Assembly (NCBI GenBank): GCA_002493945.1
Contig: DLAL01000062.1
Location: 8,506 to 72,505 of the forward strand
Reading direction: 5' to 3'
Length of the DNA: 64,000 bases
DNA from: Porphyromonadaceae bacterium UBA7048
GTDB lineage: Bacteria > Bacteroidota > Bacteroidia > Bacteroidales > Muribaculaceae
In this document: one piece after another, positions 16,646 through 25,935 of the stretch
How positions within the stretch are numbered: the stretch's first letter is position 1
Layout of the letters: each line of letters opens with the position of its first letter
Translations under genes and position numbers: made by a program
Notes under the pieces: model-generated
Database searches by the model: none
Seen by the model: only the letters and a program-made list of their open reading frames with translations
Told to the model about the DNA's origin: nothing

Positions 16646-16674
16646 GTATATGTCGCATAAAAACGCTAACTTTG
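16643..16674 (+). promoter_or_regulatory. Promoter of the SIMPL-domain gene
   Basis: TTTG (16643-16646, in the tail of the preceding terminator), a 20-nt spacer, then TAACTTTG (16667-16674). Confidence 0.72.
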
Positions 16675-16711
16675 CACGAGCTATCTACCGCATCACCCTA
16701 TAGTTTAAACA

Positions 16712-17344
16712 ATGACAGAGCAGAGCACAATCACCGTCAATGGCCGAGGTGTCCTCCATGTGACACCCGATATCACGCGTCTTGAAATCAGCATATCCCA
16801 GACCTATGCCACTTATGAGAAGGCTTTCACGGCCTCGAAGCAGAATACGTCGCTGCTCGGCAGCATCGCCGAGGGGTCGCACCTGTCTGATTCCTATATC
16901 AAGACTCTCCGCTTCGACATCACCGAGTCGGCCTCTCAGCCCGGCGCATACGATATGATACAGACTTTCCGTGTCGACGTTCCTATCGAGACGGGACTTT
17001 CGTCCACGCTGCTGCGCAACATCGCCAGGCAGATGCCCGGAGTGAACATCAGCATAGGCTACACTCTGAGGGATTCGCACCGCACCCAGCTCGAGATACT
17101 CTCGCGTGCCGTCGAGGACGCCAAGGAGAAGGCTGTGGTCATGGCTCAGGCAGCCAGCTGCAAGCTCGGCAATGTAGTGTCGATAAACTACGACATGCAG
17201 GACAATACTCCCTTCGCCAAAGGACCGCAGATCAGCACGTCGGCCACGGATAACTCGGCCGACAATTTCGACATCACTCCTCAGGAAATCATCATCAGCG
17301 ACGAGGTGGCTGTCACCTGGGAGCTGCACAACTACAAGTACTGA
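16712..17344 (+). CDS. SIMPL-domain (DUF541) protein
   Basis: A 210-residue protein with the SIMPL/DUF541 pattern: ITVNGRGVLHVTPDITRLEISI at the start, a repeated helix-strand unit (LSRAVEDAKEKAVVMAQAASCKLGNVVSI), and a final strand DEVAVTWELH. Family members assemble into oligomers and have been linked to oxidative-stress and signalling roles, but function is unsettled. Unlike many relatives it has no signal peptide, so it should be cytoplasmic. It is monocistronic behind its own promoter and convergent with the MerR-like gene. Confidence 0.85.
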   Translation: MTEQSTITVNGRGVLHVTPDITRLEISISQTYATYEKAFTASKQNTSLLGSIAEGSHLSDSYIKTLRFDITESASQPGAYDMIQTFRVDVPIETGLSSTLLRNIARQMPGVNISIGYTLRDSHRTQLEILSRAVEDAKEKAVVMAQAASCKLGNVVSINYDMQDNTPFAKGPQISTSATDNSADNFDITPQEIIISDEVAVTWELHNYKY

Positions 17345-17376
17345 GCGGCCGGTGGCGCCGGACTCTCCGGAGCCGG

Positions 17377-17769
17377 CTATTTGCGCTGGCGGTTGTCAAG
17401 GGCTTCGAGCAGGAGACCGAGTCTCCGGCGGATGTCCTGCAGGCGGTCGATGACCTGATGCTTGCGCTCGATGTCGCGCCGGTTGCGGCGCAGGTGCTCG
17501 CGTGCGCCTTCGAGCGTGAGACCTTTGTCTTTTATCAGAAAGCGGATGATGCGCAGCTGCTCGATGTCATTGGGTGTGTACAGGCGCGTCCCGCCGGCGT
17601 TGCGCCGCGGACGCAGTTCGGAGAATTCCTTCTCCCAGAAGCGGAGCGTGCTCTGCGGGAGTCCGAGCAGTATGGCTACGTCGCCTATGCGGTAGAATTT
17701 TTTTGACAGCTGGTCGGGGTTTTCCTTTTCCATTTTCGGGTTGCTTGGTGGATAATCAGTCCATGACAT
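17377..17769 (-). CDS. MerR-family transcriptional regulator
   Basis: A 130-residue MerR-type regulator. Residues 25-60 form the winged helix (FYRIGDVAILLGLPQSTLRFWEKEFSELRPRRNAGGTRLYTPNDIEQL); a coiled-coil dimerisation helix follows (residues 85-125, Arg-rich). There is no C-terminal effector domain, as in the short MerR proteins common in Bacteroidales. Its start overlaps the M23 peptidase stop by 14 nt, so the two are cotranscribed; an in-frame ATG at 17733 would remove the overlap. Its target is unknown. Confidence 0.9.
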   Translation of the reverse strand: MSWTDYPPSNPKMEKENPDQLSKKFYRIGDVAILLGLPQSTLRFWEKEFSELRPRRNAGGTRLYTPNDIEQLRIIRFLIKDKGLTLEGAREHLRRNRRDIERKHQVIDRLQDIRRRLGLLLEALDNRQRK

Positions 17770-18727
17770 GTCCGGCGTTCTCGGCCAGGCGTATTATCTC
17801 GTCGTACTGTTCGGGCGAGAGGTCGTAGTAATAATAGTTCACAGGATTCTGCGGCTGACCGCGGTAGCGTACCTCATAGTGCAGGTGCGGACCGGTCGAC
17901 TTGCCGGTGTTGCCCACCAGCCCGATGAGGTCGCCGCGGTGCACGGTCTGCCCCGGATGCGCGATGAGCTTGGAGAGATGTGCGTAGCGTGTGGTATAGT
18001 TGTATCCGTGGTCGATTTCGACCATGTTGCCGTAGGCGCTCTGCCACGATGATGTGCGGACGGTGCCGTCGGCCGTGGCGTAGACAGGAGTTCCCGCCGG
18101 CGCTGAGAAGTCCATGCCTTCATGGAACTTCATGGTTCCGTATACAGGGTCCCGACGTGCGCCGTAGCCCGAAGCCATGGCGCGCAGATACTTCTCGGGG
18201 ACGGGCTGTATGGCCGGTATGTGGGCAGTGCGGTCTTTCTGCGAGGCGGTCTGCGATGCAAGGAAGTCGAATGACTTGATCTGTGTGACAAGCATCTGGT
18301 CCAGCCGGTCGAGATTGCGCTCGACGCCTTCGAGCAGGCGTGAGTCCGACAGAGAGTCGATGGAGCGGTAGTTGCGCTGGCGCTCGAGTCCGGCATATCG
18401 CCGTGCCGGTGTGAGAGGCTCGGCCTGCATCATGACGCGGTAGAAATTGTTGTCTCGCTCGGCAATGTCCTCCATCACGGCCAGTGCTCGGTCGGCGCGG
18501 CGGTTGAGGAGGTCGAGGCGCTGCTCGAGGCTCTCGTTCTGCTTGCGCAGGATGCGTTCGCGCGGCGAGTCAACCATATAGTAAAGGGCGAGTGCGAAGG
18601 CTGCCACGATGAGGACAGCCACCGCATAAGGGCGCACGACAGCGGCAATACGCTGGCGCCGGTAGGGATACACGCGCTCGTACTGCTCCGTCGCCGGATT
18701 ATAGCGGTAGAATGTCTTTTGACTCAT
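17756..18727 (-). CDS. M23-family peptidoglycan endopeptidase
   Basis: A 323-residue membrane-anchored LytM-type peptidase. A cytoplasmic N-terminus precedes one transmembrane helix (about residues 32-52), then a coiled-coil (residues 58-90, RKQNESLEQRLDLLNRRADRAL). The metallopeptidase domain covers about residues 190-305 with zinc ligands in FHEGMDFSAPAGTPVYA (His, Asp) and GPHLHYEVR. It should cut peptide crosslinks during cell-wall growth. Gene order (peptidase then MerR) and overlap suggest joint expression. It is divergent from alaS. Confidence 0.93.
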   Translation of the reverse strand: MSQKTFYRYNPATEQYERVYPYRRQRIAAVVRPYAVAVLIVAAFALALYYMVDSPRERILRKQNESLEQRLDLLNRRADRALAVMEDIAERDNNFYRVMMQAEPLTPARRYAGLERQRNYRSIDSLSDSRLLEGVERNLDRLDQMLVTQIKSFDFLASQTASQKDRTAHIPAIQPVPEKYLRAMASGYGARRDPVYGTMKFHEGMDFSAPAGTPVYATADGTVRTSSWQSAYGNMVEIDHGYNYTTRYAHLSKLIAHPGQTVHRGDLIGLVGNTGKSTGPHLHYEVRYRGQPQNPVNYYYYDLSPEQYDEIIRLAENAGHVMD

Positions 18728-18742
18728 GGGTCAGGGTAAATA

Positions 18743-18774
18743 TTTGGTAATGTGCGAAAATTGCTGTAATTTTG
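18743..18774 (+). promoter_or_regulatory. Promoter of alaS
   Basis: TTTG (18743-18746), a 20-nt spacer, then TAATTTTG (18767-18774), giving a leader of about 60 nt before the alaS start. Confidence 0.72.
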
Positions 18775-18842
18775 CACTCTGAAATGCAAAGATACTGATT
18801 TTGCGCCAAATAAACGACAAAAAATATACTTACATATATAAT

Positions 18843-21470
18843 ATGCTGACAGCAAAGGAAATACGCCAATCGTTCAAGGATTTCTTCGAGTCGAAAGGCC
18901 ATCATATCGTGCCTTCGGCACCCATGGTAATCAAGGATGACCCCACGCTGATGTTCACCAACGCGGGTATGAATCAGTTCAAGGACATCATTTTAGGCAA
19001 TAAAGTGCCTTCATACCGCCGTGTGGCCGACTCGCAGAAGTGCCTCCGCGTGAGCGGCAAGCACAACGACCTTGAAGAAGTGGGTCTTGACACTTATCAT
19101 CACACGATGTTCGAGATGCTGGGCAACTGGTCGTTCGGCGACTACTTCAAGGCCGAGGCCATAGATATGGCATGGGAATTCCTGGTGGATGTGCTTCACC
19201 TCAATCCCGGCCAGCTCTACGCCACGGTGTTCGAGGGTTCGCCTGAAGAGGGGCTTGCCCGCGACGACGAGGCTGCCGCCATCTGGGCCAGACATCTGCC
19301 GGCCGACCACATCATCAACGGCAACAAGCACGACAACTTCTGGGAGATGGGCGACACGGGTCCATGCGGTCCCTGCTCGGAAATTCACATCGACATCCGT
19401 CCCGAGGCAGAGCGTGCCGCCGTCTCCGGCGCATCGCTGGTCAACCACGACCATCCGCAGGTCATCGAGATATGGAACCTGGTGTTCATGCAGTACAACC
19501 GCAAGGCCGACGGCACTCTCGAGCCGCTTCCGGCCAAGGTCATCGACACGGGCATGGGCTTCGAGCGCCTCTGCATGGCTCTTCAGGGCAAGACCTCGAA
19601 CTATGACACCGACGTATTCACTCCGCTGATAGCCAAGATATCGAACCTTTCGGGCAAGGAGTACGGCAAGGACCGCCATGTCGACGTGGCCATGCGTGTC
19701 ATCGCCGACCATCTGCGCACCATAGCATTCTCCATCGCCGACAACCAGCTGCCGTCGAACGCCAAGGCCGGATACGTCATTCGTCGTATCCTCCGCCGGG
19801 CCGTGCGCTACGCATACACCTTCCTGGAGCAGAAGCAGGCATTCATGTACCGCCTCATCGACACGCTCATCGAGAATATGGGCGACGCATACCCCGAGCT
19901 CCCGGCCAACCGCGAGCTCATCATGCGCGTCATCAAGGAGGAGGAAGAGTCCTTCCTGCGCACCCTTGAGAACGGCATCCGTCTGCTCGACGACGCCGTG
20001 AAGGCCGCCAAGGCCGAGGGCAAGAACGAGATATCGGGAGTACAGGCATTCACGCTCTATGACACCTACGGATTCCCTCTCGACCTTACCGAGCTCATCC
20101 TCAAGGACTACGGTATGACCGTCGACATAGAGGGCTTCAACACCGAGATGGCCGCACAGAAGGCCCGCGCACGCAGCGCGGCTGCCGTAGAGGCCGCCGA
20201 CTGGGTCGTGGTCAACGAAGGCGAGCAGGAATTCACAGGCTATGACAACACCGAGGCCGAGGCACGCATCCTCCGCTACCGCCACGTCAAGCAGAAGAAC
20301 CGCGAGTACTACCAGCTGATACTCTCCGTGACACCCTTCTACGCCGAGATGGGCGGCCAGGTGGGCGACACCGGCACCCTGACCGACCTCGCTACCGGCG
20401 CCGAGACCAAGGTCTTCGACACCAAGCGCGAGAACGGCGTGGGCGTGCATCTTGTCAAGGAACTCCCCGCCGACCTTAACGCCACATTCCGCGCGGCCAT
20501 CAACGTCGAGAACCGCGAGGCCATCTCGCGCAACCACAGCGCCACGCACCTGCTGCACCAGGCGCTGCGCGACGTCCTCGGCACGCACGTGGAGCAGAAA
20601 GGCTCATACGTGTCGGCCGACGTGCTCCGCTTCGACTTCTCGCACTTCCAGAAGCTTACCCCCGAAGAGCTCAAGGCTGTCGAGCGTCTTGCCAACCGCC
20701 GTGTGCGTCAGGCCATGGCTCTCGACGAGAAGCGCCATATGCCGATAGCCGAGGCCCGCGCCATGGGTGCTATGGCTCTCTTCGGAGAGAAGTACGGCGA
20801 TGACGTCCGCGTGGTGCGCTACGGCGACTCCGTAGAACTCTGCGGCGGCACGCACGTGGCCAATACGGGCAACATCGGCATGATTAAGATACTGTCAGAG
20901 TCGAGCATCGCAGCCGGCATCCGCCGCATCGAGGCCGTGACCGGCGCCGGAGTAGAGGACATGATTGACGAGGCCGAAGGCATGCTTAAGTCGATTTCGG
21001 CCATGTTCAACAACGTGCCCGACATCGTCGGCACTCTCCGCAAGGCCATCGAGGAGAACGCCGAACTGCGCCGTCAGGCCGAGGAGTACATGAAGGAGCG
21101 CATCGCCAGCCTGTCGCAGCAGCTCCTCGACTCGGCTACGATGAGTCCCTCGGGCGTCAGGATAGTGACTCTGCGCGGTCCGCGCCTGCCTGAAATGGCC
21201 AAGGGCGTGGCTTTCACCGTGCGCACGCTCTCGCCCGAAGCCACGGCATTCATCGGCGCCACTGCCGATGCCGCCGGCAAGCCTCTGCTCACCGTAATGC
21301 TCACCGACGACCTCACCAAGAGCGGACTGAACGCATCGCAGATAGTGCGCGAGGCCGCTCGCAAGATCAAAGGCGGCGGCGGCGGCCAGCCCGGCTTCGC
21401 ACAGGCCGGCGGCAAGGACGCCGAAGGTCTCACCGAGGCCTTCGAAGCCATGATACAGGCCATCAAGTAA
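18843..21470 (+). CDS. alaS: Alanyl-tRNA synthetase
   Basis: AlaRS charges tRNA-Ala and clears mischarged Ser/Gly. Start taken at ATG 18843 ([15 protein letters not shown]); the longer frame begins with a TTG inside the leader. The 875-residue protein has the class II catalytic core (residues 1-240, with [15 protein letters not shown] and [13 protein letters not shown]), a tRNA-recognition helical part, the editing domain with [12 protein letters not shown] and CGGTHV zinc ligands, and the C-terminal DHHA1 domain with [14 protein letters not shown]. All key motifs are intact and length is normal. It leads a run of plus-strand genes. Confidence 0.98.
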   Translation: MLTAKEIRQSFKDFFESKGHHIVPSAPMVIKDDPTLMFTNAGMNQFKDIILGNKVPSYRRVADSQKCLRVSGKHNDLEEVGLDTYHHTMFEMLGNWSFGDYFKAEAIDMAWEFLVDVLHLNPGQLYATVFEGSPEEGLARDDEAAAIWARHLPADHIINGNKHDNFWEMGDTGPCGPCSEIHIDIRPEAERAAVSGASLVNHDHPQVIEIWNLVFMQYNRKADGTLEPLPAKVIDTGMGFERLCMALQGKTSNYDTDVFTPLIAKISNLSGKEYGKDRHVDVAMRVIADHLRTIAFSIADNQLPSNAKAGYVIRRILRRAVRYAYTFLEQKQAFMYRLIDTLIENMGDAYPELPANRELIMRVIKEEEESFLRTLENGIRLLDDAVKAAKAEGKNEISGVQAFTLYDTYGFPLDLTELILKDYGMTVDIEGFNTEMAAQKARARSAAAVEAADWVVVNEGEQEFTGYDNTEAEARILRYRHVKQKNREYYQLILSVTPFYAEMGGQVGDTGTLTDLATGAETKVFDTKRENGVGVHLVKELPADLNATFRAAINVENREAISRNHSATHLLHQALRDVLGTHVEQKGSYVSADVLRFDFSHFQKLTPEELKAVERLANRRVRQAMALDEKRHMPIAEARAMGAMALFGEKYGDDVRVVRYGDSVELCGGTHVANTGNIGMIKILSESSIAAGIRRIEAVTGAGVEDMIDEAEGMLKSISAMFNNVPDIVGTLRKAIEENAELRRQAEEYMKERIASLSQQLLDSATMSPSGVRIVTLRGPRLPEMAKGVAFTVRTLSPEATAFIGATADAAGKPLLTVMLTDDLTKSGLNASQIVREAARKIKGGGGGQPGFAQAGGKDAEGLTEAFEAMIQAIK

Positions 21471-21485
21471 AACACACTCAGCTCT

Positions 21486-22124
21486 ATGCAGAAAGTCAAG
21501 GCCTTCTATGCCAAGCACCCGATACTGAGCCATTTCCTGCTCATCGTGGCCACGGGATTCATCATCCTGTGGGGAGTACTGCTGTATCTTGACCACTGGA
21601 CACAGCACGGACAGACGGCCATCGTGCCCGATATCAGGCATAAGTCGTACGCCGAAGCCCGCTCAGTCCTTCAGGCCAATGGCCTGTCGATAGAGATTGC
21701 GGACTCGGTGTACGACCGCTCGTTTGCGCCCGGCACGGTGATGGAGTCGAATCCGCGCGCCGGAGCGGTGGTGAAGAAAGACCGTCAGGTCTACGTCACC
21801 GTAACGGCCTTCTCGCCCAAGCAGGTGACCATCTCCATGCCTCTGACGGGCAATGTGTCCTCGCGTCAGGCCATGTCATATCTCCGCGGCATAGGCATCA
21901 CCGACATCCGCATAGAGAGCGTGCCGTCGGACTACGCCGACCTGGTGGTGGGTGCCCGCTACGGCGACACTCCGCTGAAAGTCGGCTCTGTCATCCCCGT
22001 GACCTCGACCGTTACGCTTCAGGTGGGCTCGGGGCCGGCGACTGACTCCGGCGACACCGAGGCGGCGGACAGCACCGGACTTGAGGATGACGCCGACATC
22101 GAGGAATACGGAAGCATATTCTGA
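21486..22124 (+). CDS. Membrane-anchored PASTA-domain protein
   Basis: A 212-residue protein with one N-terminal transmembrane helix (about residues 15-36, SHFLLIVATGFIILWGVLLYL). Two PASTA domains follow: about 44-108 (AIVPDIRHKSYAEARSVLQANGLSIEI) and about 112-182 (VTISMPLTGNVSSRQAMSYL). The tail is acidic. PASTA domains bind peptidoglycan fragments or beta-lactams. No kinase or transpeptidase domain is attached, which is usual for this Bacteroidales gene found next to rluD. It starts 15 nt after alaS and ends 3 nt before rluD. A role in cell-wall sensing is inferred. Confidence 0.9.
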   Translation: MQKVKAFYAKHPILSHFLLIVATGFIILWGVLLYLDHWTQHGQTAIVPDIRHKSYAEARSVLQANGLSIEIADSVYDRSFAPGTVMESNPRAGAVVKKDRQVYVTVTAFSPKQVTISMPLTGNVSSRQAMSYLRGIGITDIRIESVPSDYADLVVGARYGDTPLKVGSVIPVTSTVTLQVGSGPATDSGDTEAADSTGLEDDADIEEYGSIF

Positions 22125-22127
22125 CGC

Positions 22128-23210
22128 ATGGACGAGGACATCATCATAGACGACGTACAGGACGAGGGCGACGACGGCCGCGTGATAGAAATCGGCGGAA
22201 CGGAGTACTACGAGCACTTCCGATTCGTGGCCGACAAGGGCCAGGAGCTGCTGCGCGTGGACAAGTTCCTCGTGGCGCGGCTGCAGAAGTCGTCGCGCAA
22301 CCGCGTGCAGCAGGCCGCCGAGGCCGGCTGCATACTTGTCAACGGCAAGGCGGTGAAGAGCAACTACCGCGTCAAGCCTCTCGACGTGGTGCAGGTGGTG
22401 ATGGACCGTCCGCGCTACGAGTTCGAGATTGTGGCGCAGGACATCCCGCTCGACATCGTCTACGAGGACCGCTACGTGCTGGTGGTCAACAAGCCTGCCG
22501 GCCTGGTTGTGCATCCGGGTCACGGCAACTACGACGGAACGCTGGTCAACGCTCTGGCATGGCACTTCCGCGACACTCCCGACTATGACGTGAACGACCC
22601 CCGTCTGGGACTGGTCCACCGCATAGACAAGGATACGTCAGGCCTGCTGGTGGTGGCCAAGACTCCCGACGCCAAGACCGATCTCGGCCGCCAGTTCTTC
22701 AACAAGACCACCAAGCGCGAATACGTGGCAGTGGTGTGGGGACGCCCCGACCCTGCCGAGGGCACCGTGGCCACCAACATAGGCCGCAGCCCCAGGGACC
22801 GCCTGCAGATGACTACCTTCCCCCTCGACGGGCCCGAAGGCAAGCGTGCCGTGACGCACTACAGCACCATCGAGCAGCTCGGCCACGTGTCGGTGGTCAA
22901 GTGCGTGCTCGAGACGGGGCGCACCCATCAGATACGCGTGCACATGCGTTCGCTCGGCCATCCGCTCTTCAACGACGCGCGCTACGGCGGCGACCGCATC
23001 CTCCGCGGAGTGCAGTCGTCGACCTATCAGGCCTTCGTCAACAACTGCTTCGACATCTGTCCGCGTCAGGCGCTCCATGCGCGGACGCTCGGATTCCGAC
23101 ATCCCGAGACGGGCGAGGAGATGTTCTTCACGGCCGATGTCCCGGCCGACATGACCGCCCTTATAGAGAAATGGCGCACCTACGTGCGCGGCACCACCCA
23201 ACAGCAATGA
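22128..23210 (+). CDS. rluD: RluD-family 23S rRNA pseudouridine synthase
   Basis: A 360-residue RluA/RluD-type enzyme that isomerises uridines of 23S rRNA to pseudouridine. After an acidic N-terminal extension (residues 1-30) comes an S4 RNA-binding domain (about residues 42-90, RVDKFLVARLQKSSRNRVQQAAEAGCILVNG). The catalytic domain has the aspartate motif LVHRIDKDTSGLLVVAKT and the supporting GRTHQIRVHMRSLGHP. Length is slightly above average because of the acidic extension. Its stop overlaps the aroE start by 4 nt (ATGA). Confidence 0.95.
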   Translation: MDEDIIIDDVQDEGDDGRVIEIGGTEYYEHFRFVADKGQELLRVDKFLVARLQKSSRNRVQQAAEAGCILVNGKAVKSNYRVKPLDVVQVVMDRPRYEFEIVAQDIPLDIVYEDRYVLVVNKPAGLVVHPGHGNYDGTLVNALAWHFRDTPDYDVNDPRLGLVHRIDKDTSGLLVVAKTPDAKTDLGRQFFNKTTKREYVAVVWGRPDPAEGTVATNIGRSPRDRLQMTTFPLDGPEGKRAVTHYSTIEQLGHVSVVKCVLETGRTHQIRVHMRSLGHPLFNDARYGGDRILRGVQSSTYQAFVNNCFDICPRQALHARTLGFRHPETGEEMFFTADVPADMTALIEKWRTYVRGTTQQQ

Positions 23211-23989
23211 CACAGACACGACTCTCCACCACCGACTACGGACTGATAGGACGTCCGCTGGCACACTCACAGTCAAAGGCTTTCTTCACCCGTCTTTTCG
23301 CAGAGGAGGGGAGCGGCGAGAGCTACGACAACTTCGAGCTTCAGGAACTCACGCCGCAGGCCCTGTACGGGCTTGTGCTGCTCAATCCGCAGCTGAAAGG
23401 CTTCAATGTGACGGCGCCCTACAAGGTGGCCGTCATGGACTATCTTGACAGCATCGACCCTGCGGCCGAGCGCGTCGGAGCCGTGAATACGGTGAAGATA
23501 GAGCGCGACGCAACGGGCCGCGTGACGGCTCTGTGCGGCTTCAACACCGATGTCGAGGGTTTCCGCGAGAGCGTCCGTCCTATGGCGGAACGGCTCGCAC
23601 CGGGAGCCGGTGCGCTGATACTCGGCACGGGCGGAGCCTCTAAGGCCGTGGCCGAGGCGCTGTCGCAGCTCGGCGTGAAGGCGCTGAAGGTGTCGCATTC
23701 GGGCAAGGGTGACCTGACCTATGACGACATCACCGCCGAGGTGCTGGCGAAATGTCCACTGGTGGTCAATGCAACGCCGCTGGGGACATATCCTGACACG
23801 GCGTCGTGTCCGCCCTTCCCCTTCGGACTGCTCAGGCCGGGCATGATGTGCCACGACCTGGTGTACAATCCTGCCGAGACGGAATTCATGCGCCGTGCCG
23901 CAGCTCAGGGTGCCGAAGTGAAGAACGGCCTTGAGATGCTGCACCGTCAGGCGCTGGCGTCGCTTGCTGTATGGCGGACTAAATCATAG
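23207..23989 (+). CDS. aroE: Shikimate dehydrogenase
   Basis: AroE reduces 3-dehydroshikimate to shikimate with NADPH in aromatic amino acid synthesis. Start taken at ATG 23207, which overlaps the rluD stop; the larger frame upstream is an artefact inside rluD. The 260-residue product has the substrate motif YGLIGRPLAHSQSKAFF, the catalytic lysine in FNVTAPYKVAVMDYLD, DPAAERVGAVNTV, the nucleotide loop LGTGGASKAVAEAL and VVNATPLGTYPD. It is slightly shorter than E. coli AroE, as is usual in Bacteroidetes. Confidence 0.95.
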   Translation: MTQTRLSTTDYGLIGRPLAHSQSKAFFTRLFAEEGSGESYDNFELQELTPQALYGLVLLNPQLKGFNVTAPYKVAVMDYLDSIDPAAERVGAVNTVKIERDATGRVTALCGFNTDVEGFRESVRPMAERLAPGAGALILGTGGASKAVAEALSQLGVKALKVSHSGKGDLTYDDITAEVLAKCPLVVNATPLGTYPDTASCPPFPFGLLRPGMMCHDLVYNPAETEFMRRAAAQGAEVKNGLEMLHRQALASLAVWRTKS

Positions 23990-23994
23990 AGGTC

Positions 23995-25926
23995 ATGAAC
24001 CCCTCTCCCGTCATGAAAGTGCCGGCGGCGATACTTGCCGCGGCTGCCGTGACGGGAATCCTCGCCGTGACGGCCCCGGGGCCGGGCGGCTATATAGCGG
24101 CCGCGGCTACGGCAGCCTCTGCGCTGTGGCTTTTCCGCGACAGCCGTATCCACATTTATTTTTTCGGACTTTTCACCGTCATATTCATCGGCCTTGCATG
24201 GCTCCGTGAGCCTGTGGCGTGCCGTGACTATACGGAGCGGACGCGCCGGGCCGAGGTGGTCAGCGCGAGTGCCGGCGATGTGTCGCAGCGTGTCGTTGCT
24301 GTACTTGACGACGGGGCGCGTGTCGGGCTGACATATACCGACATCGTGCCTGTGCTCTGTGCCGGCGACTCGATAGCGTTCACCTCCGAATTGCAGCCCC
24401 TCGGCCGCTACGGCCACGTGCCCGGCATGGGCGTGGAGGGGATGGCCGACCGCTCGCTGAGACTCTCGGCACGCGCGGTGGCGCATGACGGCGACCTGGC
24501 TGTGACGGGACATTCCGACGGTGCCGCATACTTCTTCGACCGCCTGCGGCGCCGGCTTGCCGATGCGGTGTATGCCTCGCCTATGTCGCCGGCTTCGGCG
24601 CGACTTTTCACCACGGCCACGCTTGCTACGGGCGATGTCGACAGCGGATTCCGCAACGGATTCAGCGTCACGGGGCTGTCGCATCTGCTGTGTGTGAGCG
24701 GTTTTCATGTAGGCATAGTGGCGTGGCTCGTGGCGTGGCTGCTGATGCCTCTGCGCTTCGTGCCGTGCCGGGTGGCGCTGCGGCGCCTTCCTGCCGTGGC
24801 GGTCATATGGCTGTATGCCATGCTCGCCGGCTTCGGGCCGTCGGTAGTGCGTGCGGCCATGATGATTACGGTCTTCGCCCTCGCGCGGCTTCTGGAGCGG
24901 CGTCCGCATCCGCTGAACACGCTCGCCGTGGCCTTCGCGGCGGTGCTGCTGATTGACCCTTACCAGCTTTTTTCGGCCGGCTTCCAGCTGTCGTTCACCG
25001 CCGTGGCCGGCCTTGTGCTGCTTGCCGGCAGATTCAATCCCGTCGGACCGGAGAAACGTCTGTGGCACCGCGCGGCTGCTGCCGTGGCAGCGCCTGCGGC
25101 TGTGATGGTGGCGACGGCGCCTGTGCTCCTTGCGTGGTTTCACCGCCTTCCGCTGCTGTCCGTTCCTGCAAATGCCGCCGGTATGCTGATATTCCCTGTA
25201 TTCATGGTCGCCGGATTTGCGGCACTGTGCCTGCACTGTCTCGGCCTGCCGTCGGCGTGGCTCTTCGGACTGTGCGACCGGCTGTATGAACTGATGGACG
25301 CCATGGCCGGATTCTTCGCCTCTGTATCGGAGAAAACCTCACTCACACTGGCGCCTGACGTGCTGACTCTCGTGTGTCTGACCGGAGCCGTAGCGGCATG
25401 TGTGTGGGTGACCCGTGCGCAGGGGCGCCGTATAGTGCCGCTGACCGTGATGGCGGCGTGCCTGCTGCTGGCGTCGTGCGACCGTCGTCCCGAAGGCCGG
25501 GCCGTGCTTATCGACGGAACATCGGGCGGTACGGACATCTGTTTCCTGAGCCGGGGGCACGCTGAAGTGTGGACGGCGCGCGACCGTGACCGCATCGTGA
25601 CACGTGCCACGAGACTCTTTGCGGCATATGGCGCCGATACGGCGGAGTTGCGCGGCACCTTCCCGCGCGACACGACCGTCTGCGGACTGATGCTGGCAGA
25701 TTCGGGAATCGATGATGCGGGAGCGAAGCCCGGCGTTGTCATCATTGACGGCCGTTTCCGCGGATTCCTGCGTGATGTCGTCGCACAGGGAAGCCGTCAG
25801 CTCGTTGTGCTGGGGGCGGATATCGGTGTGCGGCGTCATGAGCGCTATGTGCTCGAGGCCGACAGTCTGGGCGTGCAGGTGCATGACCTGCGTCGCAAGG
25901 CCTGCTTCCGTATGCTTCAGGAGTGA
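23995..25926 (+). CDS. comEC: ComEC/Rec2-family DNA-uptake channel
   Basis: A 643-residue polytopic membrane protein. An N-terminal pair of helices is followed by an OB-like periplasmic part. The competence domain runs from about residue 215 to 480 with the signature GLSHLLCVSGFHVGIVAWLVAWLL and GFGPSVVRAAMMITVFALARLLERR. ComEC passes single-stranded DNA across the inner membrane in transformation. The C-terminal metallo-beta-lactamase nuclease domain of Bacillus ComEC is absent, which is common in Bacteroidota; residues 480-643 form an unrelated tail containing a lipobox-like LLASC. dprA is also present at 61.1-62.3 kb. It is convergent with the LptG-like gene. Confidence 0.9.
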   Translation: MNPSPVMKVPAAILAAAAVTGILAVTAPGPGGYIAAAATAASALWLFRDSRIHIYFFGLFTVIFIGLAWLREPVACRDYTERTRRAEVVSASAGDVSQRVVAVLDDGARVGLTYTDIVPVLCAGDSIAFTSELQPLGRYGHVPGMGVEGMADRSLRLSARAVAHDGDLAVTGHSDGAAYFFDRLRRRLADAVYASPMSPASARLFTTATLATGDVDSGFRNGFSVTGLSHLLCVSGFHVGIVAWLVAWLLMPLRFVPCRVALRRLPAVAVIWLYAMLAGFGPSVVRAAMMITVFALARLLERRPHPLNTLAVAFAAVLLIDPYQLFSAGFQLSFTAVAGLVLLAGRFNPVGPEKRLWHRAAAAVAAPAAVMVATAPVLLAWFHRLPLLSVPANAAGMLIFPVFMVAGFAALCLHCLGLPSAWLFGLCDRLYELMDAMAGFFASVSEKTSLTLAPDVLTLVCLTGAVAACVWVTRAQGRRIVPLTVMAACLLLASCDRRPEGRAVLIDGTSGGTDICFLSRGHAEVWTARDRDRIVTRATRLFAAYGADTAELRGTFPRDTTVCGLMLADSGIDDAGAKPGVVIIDGRFRGFLRDVVAQGSRQLVVLGADIGVRRHERYVLEADSLGVQVHDLRRKACFRMLQE

Positions 25927-25935
25927 CCCGGGGCA

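Noticed and set aside
19011..20588. 525-codon frame antisense to alaS
   Set aside because: alaS is unambiguous; the antisense product has no recognisable domain.
22736..23206. N-terminal extension of aroE into rluD
   Set aside because: The extension is an Arg/His-rich shadow of rluD; AroE homology starts exactly at ATG 23207.
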